This document shows, piece after piece, positions 43,201 through 53,292 of a DNA stretch of 64,000 bases. The DNA is from Pegoplata infirma (lineage: Eukaryota > Arthropoda > Insecta > Diptera > Anthomyiidae). The position numbers were made by a program, and so were the translations under genes. Below the pieces are notes generated by a model. It saw only the letters and a program-made list of their open reading frames with translations. It was not told where the DNA came from and made no database searches. Positions within the stretch are counted from its first letter, which is position 1. Every line of letters starts with the position of its first letter. Location of the stretch: assembly GCA_963921195.1 (NCBI GenBank), contig OY992537.1, positions 202,578,581-202,642,580 of the forward strand, given 5' to 3'.

Positions 43201-43835
43201 AGTCCCTGGATTCAATGTTTCTGAAAACAAGATCTGCCCTTAACTGCCGCACGTCTTTAAATGAGATGGCCAAGCAGTTTAACATACGACTCATATGGGT
43301 CCCAGGGCACAGAGACATTCCAGGGAATTGCAAAGCCGATGAGCTTGCAAGACTAGGAACTACCTTACAGGTTCCAACAGAATTGGAATGTGTTGGTACG
43401 CCTCTAGAAACTTGCAAGCAAAACCTACGGCTTTGTTCTGCGACGGAGACTAATCAAAGATGGGCAAATGGATGGACGTGTGAGACAACACGACTGATTT
43501 GGCCTTCTCTTAATCAGGGGCGCACAAGTGAGCTGATGTCGCTTCCAAGAGGAGAGATTTCAACGGTGGTTTCTATAATTACCGGACACTGTCTTATAGG
43601 GAAGCACGCAGAGCGGTTAAATGTGCCGTCGAATGACTTTTGCCGAAGTTGCATGGATGAAGAGGAGTTGGAAACTATCGAACACTTTATTTGCCATTGC
43701 CCGGCACTTTCTGGTCAGCGACTTGCTTCACTGGGATCTAGGGAGCTGTACGATCTTTCAGATTTGTCGGATGTCAAAATTCAACATCTAAGGAGTTTCA
43801 TAAGAAGCTCAAACTGGTTTAACGACAGGGACTAG
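40242..43835 (+). CDS. ORF2: endonuclease-reverse transcriptase-RNase H, 1197 aa
   Basis: The ATG at 40242 gives MLRFLQINLHHCKAA, the start of an AP-type endonuclease. The endonuclease motifs are QEPW, CCDANAHHSIWGS and the catalytic SDHRYIEF. RT follows with SPGPDGIIPAEL, RPISLSSFLLKTMERM, AFLDIEGAFNNV, GTPQGGVLSPLLWN and YADD at 657-660. RNase H has TDGS (D920), YQAEMMAI, YTDSQAAVKS and GNCKADELA, so all four catalytic positions are present. The C-terminus has a Cys/His region CRSCMDEEELETIEHFICHC. It overlaps the ORF1 second frame by 38 nt. No stop or frameshift was found, so the enzyme looks functional. An upstream extension of the frame to 40104 has no ATG and is not taken as coding. Confidence 0.93.
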   Translation: MLRFLQINLHHCKAASAALLLRLTTGAVDLVFIQEPWVRGGRVCGLKTPGFKLMVAKGEGSPRACILAKNGLNIFFLSTFSDMDVTAASLELHGKSIWLASAYFPNPGPIPPEKVGGLIRESESRGHQLLVCCDANAHHSIWGSTDTNDRGESLLEFLLSTNLYICNKGSEPTFVTSTRQEVLDVTLVSDTLSDRIDDWRVLEEHSFSDHRYIEFLLRERAPVETVSRNLRRTNWVKYRETFSLLLDEVPLSEPHSLAEIDCLVDHITNVCNRCLDASCPSAKPRGKKKPPWWSNELQTSRDSCRKLFNKAKFSRADEDWSAYRLQLKSYKKMIRNAKCDSWKNFCGNIEDVSEASRLRKVLASSPCTLGYLKDPNGVWSSSSGESLDLLLNTHFPGNSMTPFQALERSDAQASEIASEIINMPTLIWAIKSFRPYKSPGPDGIIPAELQQVLDYIAPLLYNLYTACINWSYIPLKWRDTRVVFIPKAGKSSHTAPKDFRPISLSSFLLKTMERMIDSYLRRVIDPRLLSTKQHAYSKGRSTETALHELVGTIERSLSVKEYTMVAFLDIEGAFNNVIPESIILALSGLGVKREIVLMVENLLANRRITSELGASVISRFVNRGTPQGGVLSPLLWNLALNSMLLSLEARGCHVIAYADDVAIAVKGKHLPTLRDILQGSLKDLSKWARDCGLGVNPSKTELVLFTRKNKIPAFDPISLDGTEITFSDGAKYLGVFLDRKLNFRRNIEERVRKATIALYSCKRAIGKRWGFSPQVVHWIYTAVVRPILLYGIIVWWPALETKANFVFITKVQRMASMCITGALRTTPTAALEILLHLIPLDILGRQYAAASAIRLNSTLQWRSSDCGHSAILKKITIPQNVDCAPSLSLFERHFTTMIPSRESWMGDTPGSGATINFYTDGSRLHEQVGFGVYSEELGLSLARRLPDHCSVYQAEMMAIKEVADWLSCNVLSTTAVNIYTDSQAAVKSLDSMFLKTRSALNCRTSLNEMAKQFNIRLIWVPGHRDIPGNCKADELARLGTTLQVPTELECVGTPLETCKQNLRLCSATETNQRWANGWTCETTRLIWPSLNQGRTSELMSLPRGEISTVVSIITGHCLIGKHAERLNVPSNDFCRSCMDEEELETIEHFICHCPALSGQRLASLGSRELYDLSDLSDVKIQHLRSFIRSSNWFNDRD

Positions 43836-43932
43836 TAGGGAAACCTATTACGATCCCGTGGTATCACAATGGACCTCAGAGTCTACGTGTGTTGACGTAA
43901 AACGTCAGCAGCCACTTACAACCTAACCTAAC
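43836..43932 (+). other. 3' UTR and CCTAA tail of the non-LTR element
   Basis: After the stop come CCTATTACGATCCCGTGG and GTGTTGACGTAAAACGTC, then ACAACCTAACCTAACC. The TGACGT-AAACGTCA part can form a short hairpin, a plausible RT recognition site by analogy. The pseudogene at 13050-13145 keeps the same layout. Confidence 0.7.
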
Positions 43933-44079
43933 CTAAGGATTAACAAAAAAGAATTACTGTTTTCATTTTTCTAAAACCAAAAATTTTAGTAACTTGGGGT
44001 TGTAAGGGGGATAATAATTCACCTTGTGGTGAATAAAAAAAATATTCACCAGCTGGTGATCAAGACGTAACATAATTAT

Positions 44080-44335
44080 TTTTCATAATATTATTTTAAA
44101 ATCAATATTATTTTTGATCAATATTTTGTTTCATCAATATTTTTTTAAATCAATATTTTTTTTAAGAAAAAAAAAAAAAAAAATTCAGAAAAAAAAAATT
44201 TCAGAAAAAAAATTGTTTTTTCATCAAAAAAAAATGTTTTTTTCATACACATTTTTTTTTTTTGTGTTCGTCAACAACTTTGTTTTTTTTAATCAATATT
44301 TTTTCCATCAATATATTTTTCTCGTCAATATTTTT
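44080..44335 (+). repeat. T-rich ATCAATATTTTTTTC repeat, block 1
   Basis: Degenerate units of TTTTTTCATCAATATT. Two further blocks lie at 45775-47030 (with inverted parts) and 48070-48350; they share the same unit. The insertions between the blocks carry their own duplications, so this may once have been one array. Confidence 0.65.
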
Positions 44336-44340
44336 TTTTA

Positions 44341-44821
44341 TTCACCACAAGGTGAATAATTATCCAACTTACTTACGACCTTCGAACTTTGCAGTCAAAT
44401 GCCGATTTTCAGCGTACTGTTTATATGTTTTTTTTTGGCTATAACTCGTCGACTAATTGATATTTCTTCAATCTGTAAAAGCCAAATTATTGCTAGAGGC
44501 CTGTCCAACAATTAAATTTTTTTAAAAAATTGATTTAGAAAATTTTTGTGGTGTTTATGAAGCAAAATGTTTTCAAAAAGCATGAAAAAAAATGTTCCAA
44601 CATTTTGCTTCATAAGCCCCACAAAAATTTTCTAAATCAATTTTTTAAAAAATTTTAATAGTTAGTCTCTAGCAATAATTTCGCTTTTACAGATTGAAAA
44701 ATATCAATTAGTCGACGAGTTATAGCCAAAAAACCATATAAACAGTATGCTGAAAATAGGCACTTGACTGCAAAGTTCGAAGGTCGTAAGTAAGTTTGAT
44801 AATAATTCACCTTGTGGTGAA
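44341..44821. repeat. Near-perfect long hairpin, arms about 225-231 bp, loop 27 nt
   Basis: The left arm starts TTCACCACAAGGTGAATAAT and the right arm ends with its complement. Long stretches such as ACTTACTTACGACCTTCGAA, GCTATAACTCGTCGACTAAT and GAAGCAAAATGTT pair almost without mismatch to a centre at 44572-44598. No ORF. The high arm identity suggests a young foldback element or a hairpin-RNA source. Confidence 0.85.
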
Positions 44822-44867
44822 TAAAAAAATATTCACCAGCTGGTTAACAAGGCGTAACATAATTATT

Positions 44868-45542
44868 GATGCTGGAATCCGGTTTAGATGATTGTCATCT
44901 ATATACACTAAATCTTAAACTAAATTACATAAAACGTACTTTATTCGAATTTTCAGAATCTCGGCTCCCACATAAACTTACTAAAAAAATTATGGAAAAA
45001 CAAATATTTTGGGCAAAGAGCTTAAATCAACTTCATAACAACATACAATGGCCACCAAACTTAAACCGAACTGATTTCAATTTAAAGCAACATTGCTAGT
45101 TAAATTCATTAAAAAAAAAATCAAAATCAAATATTATGGAGAACGCTTACAAAGAGTCTTACAAACACAAAAATTTTATAAAAATCTAAATATTACCATA
45201 GGGAAATATTACTTTGCAGATATCCAAAGTCAAACCAATATTAGTTGGATTTTCAAAGCCCGCTGTGACCTTATTGAATTAAATGGTACAAGTTTTTCTA
45301 ACAACAACTGTCGTATGTGCTCGCTATGCAACATAAGAGAAATTGAAAACATTCAACACTTCATCTGCAGATGCCCTATTTTTAATAATCTTAGGTTACA
45401 AGCCTTTAAATTAACAACAATATCTGAAGAAATTTTGGTTAAAATATTGGATGGAGAGTATTGTGATTGGGATATTTTAGTTACATACATTACCAATGCC
45501 TTACAATATCGAAAAACATTGATCAGTCAATTTAATTATTAA
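44868..45542 (+). pseudogene. C-terminal ORF2 fragment of the TAC-tailed non-LTR element
   Basis: The first frame runs to about 45090 (LNYIKRTLFEFSESRLP, WAKSLNQLHNNIQWPP). After one frameshift near 45090 the second continues to 45542 (YGERLQRVLQTQKFYKN, WIFKARCDLIELNG). The second part has the Cys/His region CRMCSLCNIREIENIQHFIC followed by RCPIF, typical for the end of non-LTR ORF2 proteins. RT and endonuclease are absent. I cannot name the clade. Confidence 0.7.
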
Positions 45543-45769
45543 ATTACAAAAAGAAAAAGTATATATATTCATGCCTCATTAAAATCAACCAAAATAGTTT
45601 TAATATTTTTAACTAACAATATTTTTATTTTTTAAACCAACTTTTTCCGGCTAACGACTTTGTCAAAGCCGTACGTAATATTCATTATTATTTAAAATTC
45701 TCATTTGTAATTTATATTTATAAGTGTAATTTTGAAAATAAAGAATTACTTACTACTACTACTACTACT
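44868..45769 (+). mobile_element. 5'-truncated non-LTR retrotransposon with TAC tail
   Basis: About 900 bp inserted in T-rich repeat DNA with an 11-bp target duplication ACATAATTATT (44857-44867, 45770-45780). It encodes the C-terminal end of an ORF2, followed by a 3' UTR with AATAAAG and an (ACT)n/(TAC)n tail. It is a different, more AT-rich family than the LOA-type element. Confidence 0.85.
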
Positions 45770-45774
45770 ACATA

Positions 45775-47035
45775 ATTATTTTTCATCAATATTATTTTAA
45801 AATCAATATTTTTTCATCAATATTATTTTTTTGTTTCATCAATATTTTTTTTCCATCAATACTTTTTTTTAGCAAAAAAAAAGTTTTTTTTCATACATAT
45901 TTTCCAACATTTTTTTTTTGTGTTCATCAAAAAGGTGTTTTTTTAATCTAAATTTTTTTCCATCGATATTTTTTTCTCGTCATCAAAAACTTTTTTTCTT
46001 AACCTTTTTTTTCAATATTTTGTTTTTCATCAACATTTTGTTTTCATGAATTTTTTTTTCATCATTATTTTTTTAAATCAATATTTTTTTTCATAACTTT
46101 TTTTCATACATTTGTCATACACATTTTTTTCATCAAAATTTTTTTCCATCAATATTTTTTTCTCATCAATTTTTTTCGTCATTATTTTTTTCATCAAATT
46201 TTTTTTCGTCAATATTTTTTTTTTATCAGTATTTTGTTTTCATGAAAATTTTTTTTATCATCATTATTTTTTTTTATAATTTTTTTTCATACACATTTTT
46301 TTTTTCATCAAAAATTTTTTTATAATCATGAAAACAAAATATTGATAAAACATATTAAAAAATATTGATGAAAAAAAAAATTTGATAAACAAAATATTGA
46401 ATATTGAATATTCAGAAAAAAATATTGATGAAAAAAAATTTTGATGAAAAAAACAAACTTTTTGATGAGCAAAAAAAAAAATATGGGTAAATATGTATGA
46501 AATTTTTTTTTTTCATAAAAAAAAAAAATTTTGCATCAAAAACATTTTTTTTTTCATCAAAAAATTTTTTATGCATATTTTTCCAAATTTGTTTTTTGTG
46601 TTCATCAAAAAGTTTGTTTTTTTAATCAATATTTTTTTTCCATCAATATTTGTTTCTCGTCAATATTTTTTTCATCAAATTTTTTTTTCATCAATATTTT
46701 TTTTTTCATCAATATTTTGTTTTCATTAAAATTTTTGTTTCATCAATATTTTTTTTATCAATATTTTTTTTTCATATATTTTTTTCATACATATTTTGTC
46801 ATACACATTTTATTTTTTTCATCAAAAATATTTTTATAAGCATTTTCATCAATATTTTTTTCACCGAAATTTTTTTTTGATAATTTAAAAAATTTTCATG
46901 AAAACAAAATATTGATAAAAAAAAAATATTGAAAAAAAAAAATATTGATGAAAACAAATTTGATGAAAAAAATATTGACGAAAAAAATTGATGAGAAAAA
47001 AATATTGATTAAAAGAACAAACTTTTTGTTAAAAA
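45775..47035 (+). repeat. T-rich ATCAATATTTTTTTC repeat, block 2
   Basis: Long runs of TTTTTTCATCAATATTTT. From about 46320 to 46490 and again from 46885 to 47030 the orientation flips to AAAATATTGATGAAAAAA, giving large internal palindromes. Phe/Ile-rich ORFs here are composition effects. Confidence 0.7.
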
Positions 47036-47046
47036 AAAAAAAAAAA

Positions 47047-48068
47047 ACATGTAGAAAAGTTAAATTCGACTTTGCCGAATCTATGAATGCCCTCCACAAT
47101 GCATTTTTTTAAAGGATAGTACATTTTTTAACGTGAAAAACTTAAAAATTTTGGTTAGATTTAGACGACACAATTTTCTTCTTCAATCAGAAAAACACAA
47201 ACAGAAATATTTTGTTTTGAGTAAAAAACTCTTTTTTTGTCATTTTTTTAAAACAAAAAAAAAAAAAAAAAAAAAATTAATCTTTTTTTTTTTTAGTGTA
47301 ATGTTTTTTTTTACTGTAAAAATATATCTGAGTGAATGCACATACGAATTTACGCTAAATATTGTAATTTTTGTAAAAAAAACTAAATTTTTTTTGAGTG
47401 TAAAATTTTTTTTGAGTGTAAAATTTTTTTCGAGTGTAATTTTTAAGTTACCAATGCTTTTAAAACTAAACAAGTTTAAAAAGCATTGCTTTAAAACTAA
47501 ACAAGTTTGAAAAGCATTGTTAAGTTACCACCAATGAATTTAAAACTTGTTAAAACACGTGGCATTTAAGATGAAACTAATCTAAAATTCAGGATTTTGC
47601 TTAAACCTTTTGAACCACTTGACCGATTGAGCTGAAATTTAATACCAAACAGACCTAGGGAACGGCAAAGATACATGTCAAGCTTCGGCAGTCTCATTAT
47701 TGTCTTTCGAAAGTTATCATGTTTTTTATCTCGCAAATTCGCGAAAAACCCTTGCCGAAATTTACTCTTTTGCTCATAACTTTTGAAAAACTGGACCGAT
47801 TTGGCTGGATTGCAATACCAACCTGACCATGTAATTGACCAACATATATTCCAAAGTTCAGTAGCCTATGTAAAGTCTTTCAAAAGTTAGCGTGTTTTCT
47901 ACGGACAGACAGACGGACGGACGGACGGACATCGTTAGATCGACTTAAAATCGATCGAGGATCATGAATATATATACTTTTTGGGGTCTTAGACCAATAT
48001 TTCGATGTGTTACAAACGGAATGACAAACTTATATATACCCTCCATCACTAGAGTGGAGGGTATAAAA
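47047..48068 (-). mobile_element. DINE-like element, copy 7, complete, about 1.0 kb
   Basis: It starts ACATGTAGAAAAGTTAAATT with the hairpin ATTCGACTTTGCCGAAT and contains the two TTTTGAACCACTTGACCGAT-type blocks and CAGACGGACGGACGGACGG. It ends TCACTAGAGTGGAGGGTAT. The first third is expanded by A/T-rich sequence with repeated TTTTTTGAGTGTAAAA. Confidence 0.65.
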
Positions 48069-48355
48069 ATATGGGAAAATATGTATGAAAAAAAAATTTT
48101 CATCAAAAACATTTTTTTTTCATTAAAAATTTTTTTTATACATATTTTCCCATATTTTTTTTGAGTTCATCAAAAAGTTTGTTTTTTTAATCAATATTTT
48201 TTTTTTTCTTTAATATTTTTTTCATCAAAATTTGTTTTTATCAATATTTTTTTTTTAATTTTGAAAATTTTTCAAATTATCAAAATTATAAAAAAAAAAT
48301 TTTTGATGAAAAAAATATTGATGAAAATGTTTATAAAAAATTTTTGGTGAAAAAA

Positions 48356-48862
48356 TAAAATTTTACGTGATAAAAACACGCTATCTTTCGAATGACAATT
48401 CTGAGGGTGCTAAAGCTTAGCATATATATTTTTCGTTCACTTTTTCTGGTTCGTATTGTATTTCAGCCAAATCGGTCCAGTAGTTCAAAATTTATGAGCA
48501 AAACCGTGAATTTCAGATTGGTTTCACCTTAAATTCACGTGTTTAAAAAACCGAGCTTTAAGAAAAAACAAGCTTTAAAAACATTGGTAAGCCACAAAAT
48601 TACTTAAAAAAGTATTTTTGTCAATGACTGACAGAAATATTTTTACAATAAAAAAATATTTACACTCAAAAAAAATTTGTAATTTATCTTTTTTTTGTCA
48701 AAAATGTAAAAAAAAAAGTTTTTTACTCAAAACAAAATATTTGTAATCAAAATTGTTAATTTTTTTTCACGTTAAAAAATTAACTATCCTTAAAAAAGGG
48801 CATTGTCAAGGATATTCATAGATTCGGCCAAGTCGAATTTAATTTTCTACTTGTTTTTTTTT
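48356..48862 (+). mobile_element. DINE-like element, copy 8, 5' end missing
   Basis: Plus orientation, from AAAACACGCTATCTTTCGAA through TCGGTCCAGTAGTTCAAAAT to the hairpin ATTCGGCCAAGTCGAAT and TTTTCTACTTGTTTT. The TATACCC end and the microsatellite are missing. Confidence 0.6.
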
Positions 48863-49797
48863 GTTAAATTTGAAAAAATTAAATTAAAAAATGTTTTAAA
48901 CATTATGAATGGGTGTGTTGATTCAGCCAACTAAATTTAATATACTTGTTTTTTGATAGCGTTTATTTACATTAGAGGTGTCCTTAAAAACGAAAATCAT
49001 CTTTTTACACCTGGTAGGGTCCTAAATTGTTCTTTAGTATCTAAAAATGAGTGAGCCAAAATTTGGGGACAATCGGCTAAAAATAACTCGTGCCGCAAAT
49101 GGATTGAAGTTTTGGGGCATTCTTTTATGAAAGAAAAACCCTTTTTTTGTAGTTTTTGGTAAAATGTTGGTATTTGTTATTTTTTGTTAATTTTTTTGTG
49201 AAATAATACGAAAATGGTACTAAACTACCTTTCCAAAAAGACTAATAAAATTAAATTCGGATAAAAAACAAGCATTTTACGCATACATGCCCCAGACCAT
49301 TGTATGGGTTTTTAAGCCAGAATTTCAAAATTTTCAAAATTTTTAGGCAAAAAAATAAAAAAACAATAATTTTACTTTATGATCGTATTGGAAACATGTT
49401 TACTATTAAAAATAGCAGATATGGTAGTCAAGATTTTTTTTTTATTTTTCGCCGGTAGTGATAAAATTTCCGCGGATTCCAAATAAAATGCGTTTTTTCA
49501 CAATAATTTAGCAAATATGGGGAAATTTTTTCTTTGTTGTACGGAACGAAGCGTAAAATGTAAATTCTATAACTTTTGAGAAACCGGATATATGCAGATA
49601 TCTTGTTTTATATAAATATGTAATGTCCCAAATTTGTCATTTCACCTCGATGAAAAGGGGTTAAAGATGCCCTATTTCTCTAAAAATTTACAGAATTTAT
49701 GTTTTACACTTGGTATAGTACAATACAAAACATTTTTTTCCCACATTTGATAAATTATCATAGAAAAACACATTTTCTTTGAAATCCGCGGAAGTTA

Positions 49798-50286
49798 CAC
49801 TCTAAAAAACGCATGTAAACTTACTATTATAAATTGGGTAAATTTTTGTTGAATAGCACGCATTATGTGTTAATATAAACACTAAATGCGTATAATAAAT
49901 TCAAACCAATTAAACACAGCAAATTAAAAATATTATCCGTTAATTCAAATATTTTACACACAAATGCGTAAATAAAATTGTCGAACAACATACATACACA
50001 CATGTTAAATAACTAAAATGCCAGATAAAAGTATAAGCTTCCGTAGCGTAGTGGTTAAGAAGTGTACTTTCAAATCAGAAGGTGGCGAGTTTGATGCTGG
50101 CTGGCGCCGCGTTTTTTTTTTTTTTTGTTTTTTTGTTATATTTTATTCACCTCTTTTTTATTTAAATTGACCACATGTGGTCAATTTATTCAATTTACAC
50201 ATTCAGAGTAAAGTTACCCATTTTATAGTAGGAGTCCAGTTTCCTACTATAAATTGGGTAAATTTCAACAAATTTTGATTAGAGTG
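49798..50286. mobile_element. TA-duplicating MITE carrying a tRNA-like sequence
   Basis: Ends CACTCTAAAAAACGC and, inverted, CACTCTAATCAAAATTTG, flanked by TA. Subterminal ACTATTATAAATTGGGTAAA recurs near the right end. The middle holds the tRNA-like block 50037-50115. The terminus resembles the CACTCAAAATAA MITEs at 24.4 and 27.0 kb. Confidence 0.65.
50037..50125 (+). other. tRNA-like segment inside a MITE
   Basis: GCTTCCGTAGCGTAGTGGTT resembles a tRNA 5' half with A box TAGCGTAGTGG. Further on, CTTTC and GAAGG can form an anticodon stem, and GGCGAGTTTGATGCTGG is a weakened B box, followed by a run of T. The acceptor stem does not close. This is a tRNA-derived relic or SINE head, not a working tRNA gene. 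Confidence 0.45.
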
Positions 50287-51372
50287 TATATCACTACCCA
50301 CGCCAAATTAAAAAAAAGCTAGACTACTATATTTGTTAGTTTTTATCTATAACATGTATTTAATAACATTATAAAGTAAAATTTATTATTTTTTATTTTT
50401 TTGCCTAGAAATTTTGAACATTTTCAAATTTTGGCTTTAAAAACCATGCAATGGTCTGGGGCATGTATGAATAAAATGCTTATTTTGTAACCGATTTGAA
50501 TTTTTTTAATCTTTTTGGAAAGGTAATTTAGTACCATTTTCATATTATTTAAAAAAAAAATTAACAAAAAATAACATATACCAATAATTTTCAAAAACCT
50601 AGAAAAAACGTGTTTTTTTATCACATAAGAGTGTCCCAAAACTCCAATCCATTTTCGGCACGAGTTATTTTTTCCCGATTGTCCCCAAACTACAATTTAG
50701 GACCCTACCAAACTACAATTTAGGACCCTACCACGTATTCAAAAGTGATTTTGAAAAATTACCTTAGTCGTAAGGACACCTTTAATTTACATAGTACATA
50801 TATTTTTATTTGAATAATATATTTTGTTTATTTTGGTTTTGCTAATATTAGCACAAATACCACAATTTAATTAATTGCAATTTAACTATCAATTTATTTG
50901 TATTCCATTTATTTGTAATTGGGTTTTAATATTTTATACAAATTTTGTAATAATTTTTTTTAAAGAGACTCTGAAAAAAAAAAAATTAGCAAACAAAGTA
51001 ACAAAAAAAAATTCAACAAAAACCACAACAGGCAAAACCACAACAAAGGTCTACAATATTTGCTATTTTTGTAAACAATATTTTGTGTTTTTTTTTTCGT
51101 TTTTTTTTTAATTTTTCTGACATTTTTTTTGTACACTACGGAAGTAGTGTACATAAGAATAGAGTAGATGGAAAATTTTATTTTGTCAGTTTTGGAAAAT
51201 ATCTGTTTGAGGTTTGAGAAGTTCTATGGAAGTTTCTGTATTATTTTTAAAAATTTTCAGCAAATTCTCAAATTTCTCGAATAATTCTTCAAATTGCTTT
51301 TGAGAACTTTCTCAAATTTCTCGAATATTTCTTCAAATTGCTTTGAAGAAACCAAACCTCTCGGTTTTGACT

Positions 51373-51608
51373 TCACGCAGAGTAAACTCATGATTGCTAC
51401 AACCATAATGGAGGGGGTCATTGATGACTATCATATTATGATTGTAGCGATCATATTATGATCTTCGCTGATCATAGTATGGTAAAAAATACCATTTTAT
51501 AAAAATTTTTAAAAAATATCATTGAGGATCGTAGTAAGTATGATTGTCACAATCATATACGTGATAAAATGATCAGTAAAGTTACAGACATGTTTTTTTC
51601 TCTGTACG
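51373..51608. repeat. Small inverted-repeat element with ATCATATTATGATC motifs
   Basis: Ends ACGCAGAGTAAACTCATG and, inverted, TACAGAGAAAAAAACATG are related. The interior has several ATCATATTATGATC and CACAATCATA palindromes. No ORF; the boundaries are approximate. Confidence 0.45.
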
Positions 51609-51997
51609 AATTTTTTACTTTAATTTCAAATTTAGATTTTTTTTATTTTCATTACACTCTAATCAACCAAGTTTTTCAACGGAGGTCTGTAATTTTTTTT
51701 TTTTTTTTTATAATAGAAAAATGATTGGTAATGGTAAAATCGATAGTGACAAGTGCATTATGATGAGTTATCCTCGAATTTAGTATTTTTTTTTTATTAT
51801 TTTTTTCAAATTGCATTTATACAATTATGTGAAATACCATTTTTGTCTGGTATTTTTTTTTTGTCTACAAATTTTTATTAAAAAAAAAAACAAATACTGC
51901 TAATATTCCATTTATCCTCTACTTACAGTGTTTTTTTTTTGTAGAATAACTAAAGTTTTTTTCTTAAAATGAAAATAGCTGTCGAATTTTCCACATT

Positions 51998-52100
51998 TTT
52001 ATACCTTCTATCTACAATTAGTGGTAGATAATGTAAGTTTTTCATATCGTTAGTAGGGCATCGAAATATGGGTATAGGAACCCATATTTAAGTGAACTTT
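51998..52100 (+). mobile_element. DINE-like element, decayed 5' fragment
   Basis: TTTTTATACCTTCTATCTAC, then CATATCGTTAGTAGGGCATCG and GGTATAGGAACCCATAT follow the start of the family with many changes. Confidence 0.45.
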
Positions 52101-52169
52101 TTTCTTCAACTTCTGATTTTTCCAAGTTTCCGAACAAATTTTATATTTTGCTAGACTAAAAATGATGTG

Positions 52170-52740
52170 GTACAAATTTGAGGTTAATCGGATTAAATTA
52201 TCCTTTGGCGCCCGGCGATCAAAGTTTAGGATTTTTGAAAATTAAAATAAAAAACAAAATCGGTCGAACGGTTTTGGAGATATCGCTATTTGAAATTTGT
52301 AAAAAAATGGCGAAGTTTTCCAACGGTGAACAATTAAAAAAAAAATCTCCAATTTTTTTCTTTGACTCCTTCATAGAGCTTGAGATAAACATTTATTTAA
52401 AGTTAATTTAAGCTAAATTTCATCATTAACCCGTGGCGCCCTTCGATCAATATTTTATCAAAAACTTTAAATTTTGATCGAAGGGCACCATGTTTAAGCC
52501 ACATGGCTTAAATTAAATTTAAATGAAAGTTTTTCTTAAACTCTATGAAATGGTCAGTGGAAACAAATTCCGAGATCTTTTAAAAAATTTCTTAAACGTA
52601 TTGAAAAAATCAATAATTCTGGGAAATTTTTTGAAAATTTTCAAACTGCTATATCTTGAAAAAAGCTCTACCGTTTTCAGAAAGTTTTTGATATTTGTAT
52701 TCAGCATGCCAAAGTTATACCATATTCGCATACAATCCCA
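52170..52740 (+). repeat. Dispersed repeat with CGCCCGGCGATCAAAG motif
   Basis: This is the inverse relative of 13140-13520. It includes CGCCCGGCGATCAAAGTTT and AACCCGTGGCGCCC, then CTATGAAATGGTCAGTGG. Its small ORFs are not supported as genes. Confidence 0.5.
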
Positions 52741-52759
52741 CCAAAAACTACTGCTTCAC

Positions 52760-52816
52760 CGTAAGCAGGTTTGTAAGGGAATGTTGAGTTGACATTCCCT
52801 TACAAACCTGCTTACG
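52760..52816. repeat. Perfect 25-bp hairpin
   Basis: Arms start CGTAAGCAGGTTTGTAAGGG and pair perfectly across a 7-nt loop TGAGTTG. This is the first of three similar hairpins in 1.7 kb. Confidence 0.85.
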
Positions 52817-53257
52817 TATGGCATGATATTTGGTCGCAATGTCCCACTTTAGAGCATTTCATCCGAGCGCTTATTTCAGCGCAATAAAAATGTAATGAAA
52901 TCATACCTTCTTAGAAGCTTACTAGGTGCATTTTTGTAAGCATATTGGTTGCTCAGAAATCATTGCTTCAATAAAGCACACAAATAATGTGTTACCATCA
53001 CTAAAGTCTTCACGCCTGAAAAGTTTGTATGAAGGAAGTGCTCCTCGTAGGCACACAAATATCACAACAGTTTTAATGTCTGAATAGTGTGTAGTCGAAA
53101 CTTTTGTTTTCACTTTTGCACATGCGTACACGTCCGTTCACAAAAACACAAAATATCAACTGAATTAAAATTGTATTTTTTTATTGCGTCATCCAAATTT
53201 TCGTTTTGCTGTTTGATGCTCGTAAGTCGTCGTATAATTCATAGTTTTTCTCTCTGC

Positions 53258-53292
53258 CTTACGGTAGTGCATACTAGATGCACTACTGTAAG
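53258..53292. repeat. 15-bp hairpin with one mismatch
   Basis: CTTACGGTAGTGCAT and ATGCACTACTGTAAG around ACTAG. It shares its arm sequence with the hairpin at 54411. Confidence 0.8.

Larger units (their letters stand above)
39083..43932 (+). mobile_element. LOA/I-type non-LTR retrotransposon, nearly intact, 4.85 kb
   Basis: It is bounded by a 13-bp target duplication CTAAGGATTAACA (39070-39082, 43933-43945). It encodes ORF1, ORF2 with AP endonuclease, reverse transcriptase and RNase H, and a 97-bp 3' UTR ending in the tail CCTAACCTAACC. The ORF1 frame stays open through the left junction without an ATG, so the copy is probably slightly 5'-truncated. LOA placement rests on the RNase H after RT and the CCTAA tail; other I-group clades remain possible. 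Confidence 0.88.
48980..50790. repeat. Foldback element, about 1.8 kb, interrupted by a MITE
   Basis: Outer ends pair AGGTGTCCTTA (48975) with TAAGGACACCT (50780). Inner blocks include GGTAGGGTCCTAAATTGT, AATAACTCGTGCCG, GGACAATCGG, ATGGTACTAAACTACCTTTCC and GCATACATGCCCCAGACCAT, each with its complement on the other side. GGTAGGGTCCTAAATTGTAG is duplicated in the right arm. The MITE at 49798-50286 sits at the centre. Confidence 0.7.

Noticed and set aside
46493..47099. Several 70-100 codon ORFs rich in Phe and Ile
   Set aside because: All are translations of the T-rich ATCAATATTTTTTTC repeat on different frames.
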